The position numbers were made by a program, and so were the translations under genes. A DNA stretch of 64,000 nt from Selaginella tamariscina. Taxonomy: Eukaryota; Streptophyta; Lycopodiopsida; Selaginellales; Selaginellaceae. The notes beneath the pieces are model-generated. The model ran no database searches. It worked only from the letters and a program-made list of their open reading frames with translations, and was not told where the DNA came from. Location: assembly GCA_003024785.1 (NCBI GenBank), contig PUQB01000431.1:69501-133500 (forward strand), in the 5' to 3' direction. The first letter of the stretch is position 1. Each line of letters starts with the position of its first letter. This document shows positions 48,260 to 61,190 of the stretch, piece after piece.

Positions 48260-48314
48260 AAGTTTAGTATCAATTAATCAGTGGCTGCAAGTTTAGTATC
48301 TATTAATCAGTGGC
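48260..48314. repeat. 26-bp direct repeat
   Basis: Two copies of aagtttagtatcaattaatc plus agtggc, differing by one base and separated by three bases, lie just downstream of the ACGT-site cluster. Confidence 0.85.
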
Positions 48315-49284
48315 CCCATCTTTCAAATGTTTGAAAACGGAGCCCATTAGTAGCCTGACACCTGTCATAGCCCATGACCACACCAACCGTACAAGCACAA
48401 CGAGCATGCCCGTACAAGTAAGGAAATCAACCGTTCGATCGTAACGGTCACTATTTTAAGGAGAGAATATCCTAATCGTAGATCCTAATGTATGTTGTCC
48501 AGCCGAGCTTTATAAAGTATTTTTCATTCATTATCCTATTTAATCTATTATATAATTTTTAATCTATATATTCCCTTTCACATGCATTGTAATCATCATC
48601 CTGATAACATTAGATAGTAAACATGTTAAATTAAATTAAACCCAACCTTCACATCACTTAATCCTGTTTCCATGTGTTTTAGTGCTTAATTCACCATCAA
48701 GATAAGCATATGCTGCTTCGCTTTTGAGCTAGCCAACACTATATGTCAATGTTATACTAATAATACATACATAGATCAGCCTTTCGATGTCAGAGATCGT
48801 ACACAATACACATACACATACTATACACCTCCAAGTACATACTTAAAAGTACTTAAAGCTTTGTCTTTAAAGCTTGTCTAGAAGACACCATTAATAAACT
48901 TCAGTACACAACAAGGAGAGAAATCTAGATGATCCCAGCTAAAGGCCAAACAGCCGTCTGACGAATGGGGCGGCCTATGCTGGACACATCTCCCACCACC
49001 AACTTAGTTCTATAGATATATAATATAGTTAAATCTACTGTATATATACAGTATTTTTAGCGTATATATAATTATATAGTGCATATCCAGAAAATAAACA
49101 TAAAAGAGTCTTTCACCATCCTAGCTTAGCTAGCCTGGTACCAGTGGTCCTCGCCTTTACTGATAACTCCGTTTTAAGTCTTAATAAGTAGGTGAAAACC
49201 TGCTTAAGTACCTGCAGTCACAGAGGGTTCCCTTAGTTCAATTGAGTTCTTGTTAGAGTGTGTGTGCAAGTCGTATCTGTGTAA
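48315..49284. other. PIP1 upstream region
   Basis: This is a non-coding 5' flank of the aquaporin gene. It is moderately AT-rich. I see no gene and cannot fix the transcription start. Confidence 0.5.
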
Positions 49285-50711
49285 ATGGAGGGGAACAAGG
49301 AGGATGTACATGTAGGAGTCGATAAGTTTCATGGCAGAGAGCTGGGGACATCTGCACAAGCTGAGAAAGACTATGTCGAGCCCGCACCGACCCGGTTAAT
49401 CGAGCCGCATGAGTTCTCCTCTTGGTCTTTCTGGAGAGCTGGGATTGCAGAGTTTTTCGCGACCTTCCTGTTCCTGTACATTACCATTCTCGCAGTCGTG
49501 GGGAATGTCGACCTCGGGTCGTGCAGTGGGATTGGGATCCAGGGAATTGCATGGGCTTTTGGGGGCATGATATTCGCTCTTGTTTACTGCACTGCTGGGA
49601 TTTCAGGTGAGAAACTTTCCCTGTTTTTCCCAGATGGGTTTTTGAAACCTCCCATTTGGGTGTCTTCTCCATGTTTGAGCTTGTTTACCATCATTCTAGT
49701 GTCCTTCCACTTAGAGCGTTTTATGTTTCTAGATCTTCCTTGCTATGTAGTTAAGTAAGCACATGTTCATAGCCAGTTCGTTTGTAATTCAACTTCTCTG
49801 TCTGTTCATGGCGTTCCGTACATGCGTTCTCTCTCTCTCTCACACACACACAAGTGTTTCTTTACATGTTTCTAGCCCGTTGCTCTCTACCCCTCTCTTC
49901 CCCTCTCTCTCTCCACGCGCACGCACACGCATCTTAAGTGCAAGATCCCATTTCATATAAGTTGTTAACAAGTATGGCTTAACATTGAGTTTGGAACAGG
50001 TGGGCACATAAACCCAGCGGTAACATTCGGCCTGTTCCTGGGGAGGAAGGTCTCCCTCCCACGCGCTCTCCTCTACATGATTGCGCAGTGCCTGGGAGCA
50101 ATCTGTGGAGCTGGGGTCGTAAAAGGCTTCCACAAGGCAAATTTCAATGCTGCAGGAGGAGGTACAAACTATGTCCACCATGGTTACACCAAGGGCGACG
50201 GTCTGGGTGCCGAGATCGTTGGCACGTTCGTTCTTGTTTACACTGTCTTCTCTGCCACCGATGCCAAGAGAAGTGCCCGTGACTCCCACGTCCCTGTAAG
50301 TCTCCTTCTCACACGCGCAAACACACACACACACGTTTTCCGTTTGTATGTTATATCTGAACTTTCGTATTACGCATGCACACACACGCTGAAAATGCCT
50401 CTTGTTACAGGTGCTGGCTCCACTTCCCATTGGGTTTGCAGTGTTCCTAGTGCACCTCGCAACAATCCCCATTACTGGGACAGGTATCAACCCGGCACGG
50501 AGTCTCGGATCTGCCATCATTTACAACCACCAGCAAGCATGGAATGACCACGTAAGTATACACACACCCACGCGCATACATACATACACATATATGTGCT
50601 TACATGCGTATCTCTTTGGTGTAGTGGATCTTCTGGGTTGGACCAATGATTGGAGCAGCACTTGCAGCATTCTACCACCAATTCATCATCCGGGCCATGC
50701 CTTTCCACTGA
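49285..50711 (+). CDS. PIP1: Plasma-membrane aquaporin, PIP1 type
   Basis: Tetrameric water (and possibly CO2 or small-solute) channel of the plasma membrane. Four exons with intact frame: 49285-49606, 50000-50295, 50411-50551 and 50625-50711. The long N-terminus ([20 protein letters not shown], then [10 protein letters not shown]) is PIP1-like. Six membrane helices include [37 protein letters not shown] and [15 protein letters not shown]. Both pore motifs are present: HINPAVTFG and GINPARSLG. The PIP signature [20 protein letters not shown] and loop D Ser/Arg region ([13 protein letters not shown]) are intact, including a gating-type serine. It ends FIIRAMPFH, a short C-terminus as expected for PIP1. 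The exon pattern is the usual four-exon PIP one. PIP1 proteins often need PIP2 partners to reach the membrane. Confidence 0.97.
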
Positions 50712-52889
50712 AGGAAAGAAAACATAGGAAATGTACGTGGTGTGTGTACATAAGGGGAAAAACAATGTGCGTGCGTGTGTGTGTGTCTATGTTCTTCAAG
50801 AAGAGTTGGAAGAGGGTGCGGTATTAATAACAATCTTTCAACGTGCTCTACAGGGAGGGGAAAAAGAAGGATTTGTAGGCTTTTCCTTTGTGTGCAACTT
50901 AAGTAATACATGTTCATCATACCCTTTATATAATATTATATTATGCATTTTCTCTATATATTACTGTGTTTAATATTATAATTCTTTTATATACTATAAT
51001 ATGTCACCATCATTGTTTTCATGCGATTCCTCATGTACATCGCTATGCTGCCTGCAAAAAGACGTTCTGGTCCACGTGGTTTGACACGTCATTGCTCTAT
51101 TGTACAGCTACTCTACTGTACAGCACTTAAAAAAAGTTAAGGGTGGCATTGTTGTCGTGGAGTACGAGGTCCACTTTCACCTGTTTCATTTTTTTAAATA
51201 TTAAAAAATGTCACATCATTATTATCATTATAAGTTTTCACTTACTGTTTAATTAATTAAAATTTGTACACACATTTTAAACATAGGAAAACATATGATT
51301 AATTCTTAAATATCACATGAATAAAAGTAGTATATATACATATATGTATGTGCATTCATATATGTATAAGCACGTATATATATATATTTTATATACGAAG
51401 ATATAAATGCTTCTAGAAGATATGTTTGTGCATAAAACATTTTACATTGTAGTGAAATTGTAAGACCATGGCCATATTATTTCAAAAATATTTCATCCCA
51501 ATAAAGTAAGCTTAAATTAAATAAAATATATTATATTTTACATTGTAAATATGCACAAACCTGTTAGTTTTTGTACAAACTCACACGTATATATATATAT
51601 ATACAATTACTTCTATTCAAGTGATATTTATAAATTAAAGATTATACATACATGTTTGTATATCTACATGGTGTGTATATGGTGTATATAGATACATATT
51701 TATATTTATATAGATTTATGTTTTATTACATAGAAATATAGAAATAGTTACACATGAGGATTGTTCATATGGCTCTTGACTAAATTATTGTGTATCTAAC
51801 TTAAGTTCTAAGTTAATTCTACTTATAATCTTAATAGACTACGTCATTTTGTCATGACCTTATCAAAGATGATTGAAATAAAAGAATAATAATAAAAGAG
51901 AAAGAAGAATTGTATTTAATAGAGAATTACATAAATAAAAATATATAAATCAAATGAAACGGAAACTCAAAAGAAGAATAGGGATGACTTATGTGTGGAA
52001 CTCCAATTGGAACTAAAAGTGAAAACTCCAATTAAAATTAAAAATGGAACTGGAAGTTAGAAATGATAGTGGCACTAGCATTAGAATGGTATTGATGGTG
52101 AACTTGGCAGTGATAACAATGGTACTGATAATAGTAATAATGACGATGATGGTGACAATGACAGTGATGGTGATGGTGATAGTGATGGTTTTGGGTCATG
52201 GGTTCAAGTATCCTAAGGCAAAAAATTTACCTAGCTAATAAAATCATGACATTACGCATTATGTGTGTGAGGGCCCGGCTTACCAAGATAAGGTAACTAC
52301 AAGATCTAAAGCATGTCGAATGTTGTTGATAGATTCCTAGCTACGTTCACTTGGTGGATAACCAACCTAATTAACAAGATAGTAGAGGTGTTCATTCCAA
52401 GTTAAGAGTTAAGGATGAAAACAACTTCAAACTCAGGTTCACTGGTGATGGATAATCGGTGGTGAAGGAATAACTTGTCTTGTCTCAGTTGAAGGATGGT
52501 ATGGTTTTAAAGAGAAACGTAAAAAAAGGATTTCCACTTAAGAATCAAAAAAGGACTTAATCATTAGCAGTCCAACTTATTGTAGGGTCGTGTGAATGGC
52601 TAATGATGTCGAAAAAGACAAGCCTTGTCACTTGGTTAAACTGTGGTCCTGGTTGTCGAGAATGATCCGCTATACACTAGTAGGCTTCTCGAGCATGGGC
52701 AAGGTGTCTTTGTGAACTAACTAGAGTTGTTTAACTTAATCATATGTGATGTTGAGACCTCAGGAATTGAATAACACCAACATAAATGAATACCTTAAGT
52801 GATAAAAATGGTGTGAGTGTTTTTGTAGACACATTTTTAAAATTGTTGTATGTGAATTCAACTGATGGTAATAAGTCCACCTAATTGTC
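50712..52889. other. AT-rich spacer without a gene
   Basis: It holds the PIP1 3' flank, AT-rich DNA, and a degenerate trinucleotide tract (gatggtgatggtgatagtg type) at about 52077-52195 that yields a spurious Met/Val-rich frame. The part after 52260 may belong to the old gypsy relic that follows. Confidence 0.5.
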
Positions 52890-53700
52890 TTATTAATTAA
52901 AAACAAAACACCACAAGTACTATTCCATAGTTTAAATTATTTTCTCTGTTTGACCATTTGTTTAAGGGTGGTGTAGTTGAAAGCTTCTCCTTGATGTTAA
53001 GCAACTTGAGAAAAGCACGCCAGAACTGGGACAAATTGTGAGCTTCAATCACTAACCAATAACCCATGGAAACGAAAAATCTCATTATAAACCATATCTA
53101 CTACATCTGCACCTGTAATGGTCTTATGGCATGGTAAAAAATGTGCCATTTTCAAGAACCTATCCACAATGACAAGAATTACATCAAAACCATGAGAAAT
53201 AGGGAGATCTGTGAGAGATGGTCGTTTATCAATCATAAGAGGTTGGAGAAGATTGGTTGGGTAATGTCAAGGAGCTTTGTTCACTGACATGTGTCACATG
53301 ATTATACAAATTGCTTGACAGACCTTTGCATCCATGGTCACCAGAAAAGTTGTTGTACCAACTCCATTGTCTTTCGAAGTCCAAAGTGTATAATTGTATA
53401 AGAGTCATGACAAACATGAACAACTCGAAGGCGAGGTTCTCCTTTTGGTACATAGAGCTAAAAATGATAGTACAAGAGGTCACCACACAAGTGGTACTCC
53501 ATATAGCCTAAGTGTGCATCTATTTTAAGGTGGTTGACCACATCTTGCGCAAAGTCTTTTTGTGATTGGACCGCCTTGATATGATTGGTGAAGTTGTCAT
53601 TGAGTGGAGTTAAAAACTACAACAATGCCATATCTTGGAAGTAATTTAAATCATGAAGGACTTGTTGATTGTTGAGGACTGAGTCACCATGAACAGGTGT
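52890..53700 (-). mobile_element. Older Ty3/gypsy fossil, integrase part (interrupted by a younger element)
   Basis: It shows integrase-type stretches on the minus strand (VIVDRFLKMAHFLPC class motif near 53150). Its other half lies at 59861-60870, beyond a younger inserted element. It is strongly broken. The last five bases (ggtgt, 53696-53700) are one copy of the target duplication of the younger element. Confidence 0.75.
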
Positions 53701-54304
53701 TGTCAAGCCACGATCCAAGAACTAGGAAAGAGCAGGATTCCAAGAATAAGAAGGCTTGACTCAGGAGCAGGACAGAGAGCAGGACAGGAACTAGAAACTC
53801 AGGAGCAAGACCAAGCGCAGGACAGGATCCAGAAGCAAGACAGGAACAGATAGGATCCGGGAGCAAGACAGGAAGGCGTAGGACAGAATCCAAAAACAAG
53901 ATAGGAACAGGACAAGATCTGAGAGCAAGACAGGAGCAAGACAGGATCCAGGAGCGAGACAAGGAGAGAACAAGAAGCAAGACAAGAACAAGATAAGATA
54001 AGATTGATTGTAATAAGACTGGTGTTGATAGTAACTGATTGTACAACACTTAGGTCGAAGCTTTTATGCTCACAACTCCAAGGTCTAATCTAGGCATGAG
54101 TGCTAAAAGTGGTTGCATGCATGTAAAGGTGGTTGCATGCATGCAAGGCTAAGATGAGTCCACATGTCCCTTATCCTCTAGGCATATCCTATGGCATATC
54201 CTGTAGGAATATCCTGCAACCATATCCTGTATCCGGAATCCTGTAGGAATATCCTGCAACCTGTATCCTGTATCCGGAATCTGTATCTGTATCGGGTCGT
54301 GACA
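53701..54304 (-). repeat. LTR (3' LTR in element orientation)
   Basis: About 604 bp, beginning TGTCAAGCCACGATC and ending GGGTCGTGACA on the plus strand, with TG...CA ends. It pairs with the repeat at 59248-59860. Confidence 0.93.
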
Positions 54305-57300
54305 GCACCTCCTCCCTAAAGACGAGTTCCACGAGTCTTGGGACCTGGTTTAGCAGGATAATGCCGATGAAAGGCAGCAACTTTGGAAGAAGCATGGAGT
54401 AAGTTGGATGCAGGTTCCCAAGTGCGATCAGTAGGCAAATAACCTTTCCAATCCACCAAGTATTGGAGTTGGCGGCGATGAAGAGAATCAAGGATGGCTG
54501 CAACTTCGTACTCAGGTTCATTGTCAATGACCACAGGAGGGGAGGAGAAGAAGCACGACCGGGAAGAGAAGAAGGATGATACGGCTCCAACAAGGAGGTG
54601 TGAAACACAGGATGAAGTTTCACCGTAGATGGTAACTCGAGTCGGAAAGCTACAGGATTGACCTCCGCCACAATCTGTAAGGGCCCAATCGTTGAAAATC
54701 CAACTTAGAAGAAGGCCTGTTGGTGCGAATATGTCACGAAAAGCCACACGAGATCACCAATCTTGTATGTAGGTGCCTGACGGTGAGCATCAGCATGATG
54801 CTTATATCGTTCCTGTGCTTCTGAAGATGAACCGGAGATCATCCTGTACCTGATGAAGATGCTGGAGACGATCCTGTACTGCATAGGGCAAAAGAAAGAG
54901 AAAAGTCAAAACGTGGATGGTGGCCTGTAAGAGCAAAGAAAGGTGTCTGTTGTAGATGCGTGAACGGAGTTGTTGTAGGCAAACTCCGCCATTGGAAGAA
55001 GGTCCAACCAGTTGTCCTGCTGGTAACTGATGAAGCAATGAAGATACTGTTCCAAGGTCTGAATTGTGCGTTCGGACTACCCATCAGTTTCGGATGATAT
55101 CCTGAAAAAAGATCCGCTTTAACCTGTAGACTCCGAAGAAGCTCTCGCCAAAACTTACATGAATTGTGGACCTCGATCGGAAACAATGCTCTCAGGAAGA
55201 CCATGATGTCGGAACACTTCATGGATCACCAACTCAGTAGTTGTCTGACCTGTAGCTGTCTTGTTGCAGGGTAGGAAATGAGCCTGCTTGGTGAAACGGT
55301 CAACCACCACAAAACTGCATCGAATCCACGAGAAGAAGAAAGATCTGTGAGGAAATCCATAGAAATGGATCTCTAAGAGCAAAAGGAACAGGAAGAGGAA
55401 AGAAGACTAGAGGGTGCATGATGAGGCATTCGACCTATTACAAGTGTCACAACTACGTACATTCCTTTCCACAAAACCTCGCAACCCAGGCCACCAATAG
55501 TTGCAAGTCACCAACTCCACTGTCTTGGCCACACCAAAATGTCCTGTAGTCGGGTATCATGACAATCCTGTATCACACGAGTCTGGAAATACCAACATGA
55601 ACGTACAGGAGACCTTCGGTACATGAGTCCATCCTGTATGGCGAACAACTTGTAGTCTGAACGGGAACTGGAGGAGAGGAACTTGCAATGTTAGGATGAA
55701 TGTGTGAGAACACATTCTTTGCCAAGTCGTCTGTAGCCAACTGCGAACGGATGTCCTGTAGGAGTGTTGAATTTGCTGAAGCCTGATGAACTTATAGTGC
55801 CGCAAGCCGGAAACGATCAGGACCGAACAACACTTGTCTTTGACAGTCATATGCAGGATCGCATGGCGATGTAAGGTAAGAGCACCTAGACAATGCATCC
55901 GCCTTGCCATTCCGAAAATTGGGCCTGTAGATGATGACGAAGTCAAAACGTGATAGGAACTCCGCCCACCTAGCCTGTCGCCGACTGAGGAACTCGAGCC
56001 GTTTAAAATACTCCAGTTCTTGTGATCCGTAAGAACTTGTACAGGATGCGCAGCACCTTCCAGGAAATGCTGCCACTCCTGAACGAATCCATAATGGCTT
56101 GAGTTCCTTGTCATGAATCTCGTAATTGATCTCCGCCGAAAGAAGAACTTACGAAGTGAAAAGCTACAGGATGAAGCAACTTGTCTTCTTTAACTTGTGA
56201 TAGGACGGATCCTACTGCAAAATCCGAGGCATCTGCTTCAACGAAGAAAGGACGAGAAGGGTCAGATGTGTTAAAATCGGAACTGTCATGAAGGCGTCCT
56301 TGAGTGTTGTGAATGCATGTTCCGCCTTGTCGGACCAAGAGAAAACCCTGTGCGCTTGGTGAGTTCCTGAGTGGAAGTACACGCTTGGAGAAGTCCTGTA
56401 TGAACCGCCTGTAGAAGTTTGCAAAGCCAAGGAAACATTGTACATCTCATACAGACTTGGGCCTCTCCCACTCCACGATGGTCTTCACCTTGTGCATGTC
56501 CATGGAAACGCCAGCAGGAGAGACGATGTAACCCAAGAACTCCACAGAATCCCTGTCGAAAAAAACACTTCTCTAACTTCACGTACAGGCCATGCTCGAA
56601 GTGCTGTAGAACTAATCGTATGCTTGTCATGTGCCGCCTAGTCCTTGGAGAAAATCAAAATGTCGTCGAGGTAGATCACCAAACTGGTCCAAGAAGTCAT
56701 GAAAGATGTCGTTCACCATGTGTTGGAACACATGGCTGGGGCATTGGTAAGGCCGAAAGGGCATCACTTGTACAAAAGGCAGTCTTCCACTCATCGCCTG
56801 GACGAATTCGTACAAGGTTGTAGGCCCCTTGTAAGTCGATCTTCGTGAACACCTTTGCTCCTCGCAGCCGATCGAGAAGTTCCGGGATCAATGGCAAGGG
56901 TACCAGTTCCGAATGGTGACTTGATTCAAACCCCTGTAGTCCACAACCAAACGTAAACTCCCATCCTTCTTCTTGACAAAGAAGATAGGTGCTCCTGCAG
57001 GGGACTTTGAGTGACGAATGAAGCCGGATGCCAAGTTGTCCTCATGTACTGACAAGAACCTCCAACTCTGTGGGTGACAGTGCATAAATCGGTCCGAACG
57101 GTGGAGTCTTTCCTTCCAAGATCAATAGGACAGTCGTAGACCTATGAACAGGAAGAACTGCAGCCTTGTGCTTATCAAAAACGTCCTGAAAGGAGTGATA
57201 CTTGGATGGTAGGGAAGAAGGAGGAGAAGGAGAAGGAGAGGGAAATTGGAAAACAGGAGAGTTAGACACAGGAAAGGTAGAAGAGGACGTAGGAGTTACT

Positions 57301-59247
57301 TAAAAGGCAAAAAGGTGGAAAGGAGCAGGATCAGTGGCAAGTTCATGCATGGTAGTGGTAAGAACTCGAGAGGAGAAGGAGGGAGCTGTGACTGAAAAAG
57401 AGGAAGGATCTTGGGGGTGGAACAGAAGCAGAGTAACAGAAAGGGAGGATTGGGAAAAACCTGTGTGGATGTTGACGAGTGTACAGGATTGGAAGAATCC
57501 TATACAGGAGTCTGTGGTTGCGCAAGAGTGGGGAATCCTGTGAGTGTGCTGACGAACCAACAGGAGGTGGATCCTGTTGAGGAACCTTCGACACTGATAC
57601 AGGATTGGAAGACCCTATTAGGAGACCGCAAACTTACAGGAGTGGAGAGAGCCTACGGATGTGCTGAGGAACAGACATGAGGTGAATCCTATCGAGGAGA
57701 GTCTCCAACACTACTATAGGAACATGCACGGTCAATCCTGTAGCTTGTACTGCCTCAGATACTAAGGAGTATCCTGCACGCAGGAAAGTACGGATTGATC
57801 CTGGCTGCCGGAGAGAAAAACGTGAGCGTCTAGACCTCCAGTCGATCTGCGGATTTGCAACAATGAACCATGGCATGCCCAAAATGATGGGAGTCGACCG
57901 AGTCTTGATCAAGTTAAAGGAAATGGAAAAGTTGAATGTGCCATGACTGCAAGAGAGAAGTTCGGTAGCATGGGTAACTGCACCAGAAGCAATCAGACGC
58001 CCATCAGCCACCTCTACAGGAACTGCACGCTTCAATTCACCACCGAAATGCCATGTTGAGTTGCAAAAGTGTCATCCATGAAGCATGCATTTGCACCAGT
58101 GTCTAACAGGGCAAACTCCTTGAGCTCTCGATTATTAAGATGAATGTGTATAGGAAATTTAAGTGACGAAATGGTATGAGCAGCACGAATGGAGCCTGCA
58201 CCTACGTCCAACTTCGCGGCTCCTAGACGAAGTGGACATTGAAGTTTTCCGACTGAACTTCAGCTTCAACTTCATGGGTCTTGAACTTCCTGGCTTTAAT
58301 AGGACATTTGCCACCTTGTGTCCTGCTTCACCACAATACAAGGATAGGTTCTCACTGCGGCGATGTTGCTTCTCAGCAGCAGAAAGAAAACCACGTTTAG
58401 ATTTCTCAACCTCCATAGGAACTACTCCAGAAGGTGGTGTAGGAACATGTACCACAGCTGCAGGATTGGTTTGCAGGAACTGCTGACGGGATCTTTCCTG
58501 ACGACGCTTGAACAAACGGTTGTCGCAACGAACAGCTTGTTGCATGATCTCCACTAATGTTTGGGCATCTGGTAACGTAAGGAGAAGGTCCTTCATGTCA
58601 TCCTTCAACCCAAAACGGAAGTGTTTGATCAATGCAGTCTCATTCCATGGAATGTTCGTGCAAAGTTGCTGAAATTCGGATGCATAGATGGAAGCTGGTC
58701 GGGATCCTTGAGTGAGCTTCCGTAACTTCGTGCATGCGGAACGGTACTTATCAGGATCTCCAAAGCAGGCTTCAAAGGCAGTCACAAAACCTTCAAAGTC
58801 TTCCATCAATGGGTTGTCACGCTCAGCAAGGGGGCAACCCAAGCCTGTGGAGATCCACTTAGTAAGGATGCCAAAAGACCCACCTTTTGTGCATCAGTCG
58901 AGTAGCGGCGTGGTTACATGCGGATCAAGAGCCGGATCTGATTCAGGAAACCTTTGGCTCTGAAGAAAAGTTCGATGAAGAGGGGACCACCGATGCTTGA
59001 GAGAGAGCCTGCGTAGCAGCCTTGGAGGATGCATCATCAGCTGCATGCACCGCATTGGTGGAACCTTGCAGATCGGTGACCACTTGGCGCAAAATGGCCA
59101 GCTCATGAAGCAACATTTGGTGCTCGTTGAAAGTGCTCAAAATCTGCCATGATCTATGAAAGAAAAAGGAGGAAAACGAAGGAAAAGAATTAAGAAAAAA
59201 AAAAGTAGCTGAAAAACGGAGAGCTATCAAAGCAGTTACTATCAAAC

Positions 59248-59860
59248 TGTCAAGCCACAATCCAGGAATTAGGAAGAGAGCAGGATTGCAAGAACAAAAA
59301 GGCTTGACTTAGGGCAGGACAGAGAGCAGGACAGGAACTAGAAACTCAGGAGCAAGACCAAGCACAGGACAGGATCCAAGAGCAAGACAAGAACATGATA
59401 GGATCCAGGAGCAAGACAGGAAGGTGTAAGACAGGATCCAGGAACAAGATAGGAACAGGACAGGATCCGAGAGCAAGACAGGAGCAGGACAGGATCTAGG
59501 AGCGAGACAAGGAGAGAACAAGAAGCAAGATAAGAACAAGACAAGACAATATTGATCGTAGTAAGATTGGTGTTGATAGTAACTGATTGTACAACACTTA
59601 GGTCAGAGCTTTTGCTCACAACTCCAAGGTCTAATCTAGGCATGAGTGCTAAAGGTTGCATGCATGTAAAGGTGGTTGCATGCATGCAAAGGCTAAGATG
59701 AGTCCACATGTCCCTTATCCTCTAAGCATATCCTATGGCATATCCTGTAGGAATATCCTGCAACCGTATTCTGTATCCGGAATCCTATAGGAATCCTGTA
59801 GGAATATCTTGCAACCTATATCTTGTATCCAAAGTCCTGTATCATGTATCGGTCGTGACA
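59248..59860 (-). repeat. LTR (5' LTR in element orientation)
   Basis: About 613 bp, beginning TGTCAAGCCACAATC and ending CGGTCGTGACA. It is colinear with the other LTR and followed by ggtgt, the second copy of the target duplication. Many differences between the two are transitions. Confidence 0.93.
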
Positions 59861-60870
59861 GGTGTAAGGTAAGTATGCCATGAAAGTGCATCTACCTTAC
59901 CATGGGAACGGTAGATTGATGCATATTGTGAAATTGAAACATGAAAGTGATAAGGCCCACCATGCTTGGCAACGATTCAAAACCTACAATGTTTGCCGGT
60001 ATTGCAGATTCTTGTGGTCAATGTACACAATCACAATATGCAGAAAACCCTCTAGGTAATGACACCATTCCTTAAAGAAATTCACAATTGACATCAATTC
60101 TTTATTGAAGATGTCATAGTTGATTTCTGATGGTGTGAATTTTTGTGAGTGGAACGCACTGTAATACATTACCATACTTCATGAAAGCTGATGCCTCAAA
60201 TTACACGATTGGTGTTGTTTTGTCATAAGGGGCTTTAAAAATGTAGAATCTAGATCAAAGAAAAGAAACACAGATTTTAAGAACTAAAATATGTTCTCAA
60301 CTTTAGCAGACCACTGGAATGGTACACTTTTGACAGTTAATTTGGTGAGCGATAGTGCAATCTTTTCAAAATATCTTGATGAAGTAACCTACAAACTTTA
60401 CCTTTGATTGGTCGAAAGAGCACTTCTTTAGCTTGGTAAACAACCCATGCTCTTAGAGTCTTTGCAACAATTGTCGTACCTATTGATATGTTCCTCATGC
60501 ATTTTCAAGAATATTAGTATTACATCAAAATAAATAATGACAAATAAATCAAGTCACTGAAGATGTTGTTTGCCATGTTAAAAGATAGCTAGAGCATTCA
60601 TGAGACCAAATGGCATAATAGTGTACTCAAAATGTTCATAGCAAGTACGAAAAGTGGTCTTCCTCATTTGCTTCACAAATCTTGACAAGGTTGTATGCTC
60701 CACGTAAATCAATTTTGATGAAGAAGTGTGCTTTGAAAAGTTGCTCCAACATCTTTGGGATCAATGGCAAAGAATGTTGATTCCACAATGTGACTTTGAT
60801 TAACTTATGACATTCAACAACCAAGTGAAGACTCTTGTCTTTCTTAAAACTAAGGCACTAGCTGTTGAAC
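59861..60870 (-). mobile_element. Older Ty3/gypsy fossil, RNase H and reverse-transcriptase part
   Basis: On the minus strand, RNase H-type residues (about 60175-59985) and reverse-transcriptase-type residues (about 60830-60630) continue the element whose integrase part lies at 52890-53700. The younger chromovirus split it between RNase H and integrase. It is heavily broken. Confidence 0.75.
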
Positions 60871-61160
60871 ACAAATGGCAAATAAAACCGATGGAAAGTT
60901 TTATTCAACATGTGTCAGAGTTTTAACCGAAGGGCCAACACGTGGCAACATATGGTTGCCAAGTGGCCATTCGGCATCATCACCCTATGTGAGCAACGCT
61001 AAGTCTTCTAAGATAACCCTAAGAATCTGATTTAAAGGCCCAATTAGGCAGAAGACTTAGAGTCCTACCCTAAGTCCCTAGAATGACCATCCCTGAACCC
61101 TAGACGATAACCCAGGGCTGGCATTTTCGTGCCAGCCCACTTACTCACTTAGGAAAATAA

Positions 61161-61190
61161 GGGGGGGGGGGGGGAGGGGGGAGGGGGGGG
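61161..61190 (+). repeat. G-tract
   Basis: G14, A, G6, A, G8 in 30 bases. It could form a G-quadruplex and is prone to length error. Confidence 0.9.

Larger units (their letters stand above)
53701..59860 (-). mobile_element. Chromodomain Ty3/gypsy retrotransposon (chromovirus) with both LTRs, broken
   Basis: An LTR-bounded element of about 6.16 kb, reading on the minus strand. Parts from high to low coordinates: gag (about 59150-58160, with a YCGEAGHK-type zinc knuckle), protease region (about 58100-57630), reverse transcriptase (about 57085-56290), RNase H (about 56115-55790), integrase (about 55390-54800) and a chromodomain at the end of pol (about 54540-54400, LVDWKGY). A purine-rich tract (agggaggagg on the minus strand) abuts the LTR at 54305. 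It is flanked by a 5-bp duplication, ggtgt (53696-53700 and 59861-59865). It is broken, with roughly ten breaks. The LTRs differ by roughly 8% by eye, suggesting an insertion some millions of years old. Confidence 0.93.

Noticed and set aside
52044-52238. A Met/Val-rich plus-strand frame resembling a membrane peptide
   Set aside because: It is the translation of a degenerate gat/ggt trinucleotide tract.
53701-59860. A primer-binding site matching a known tRNA beside the 5' LTR
   Set aside because: The bases next to the LTR do not match a tRNA 3' end that I can recognise with confidence.
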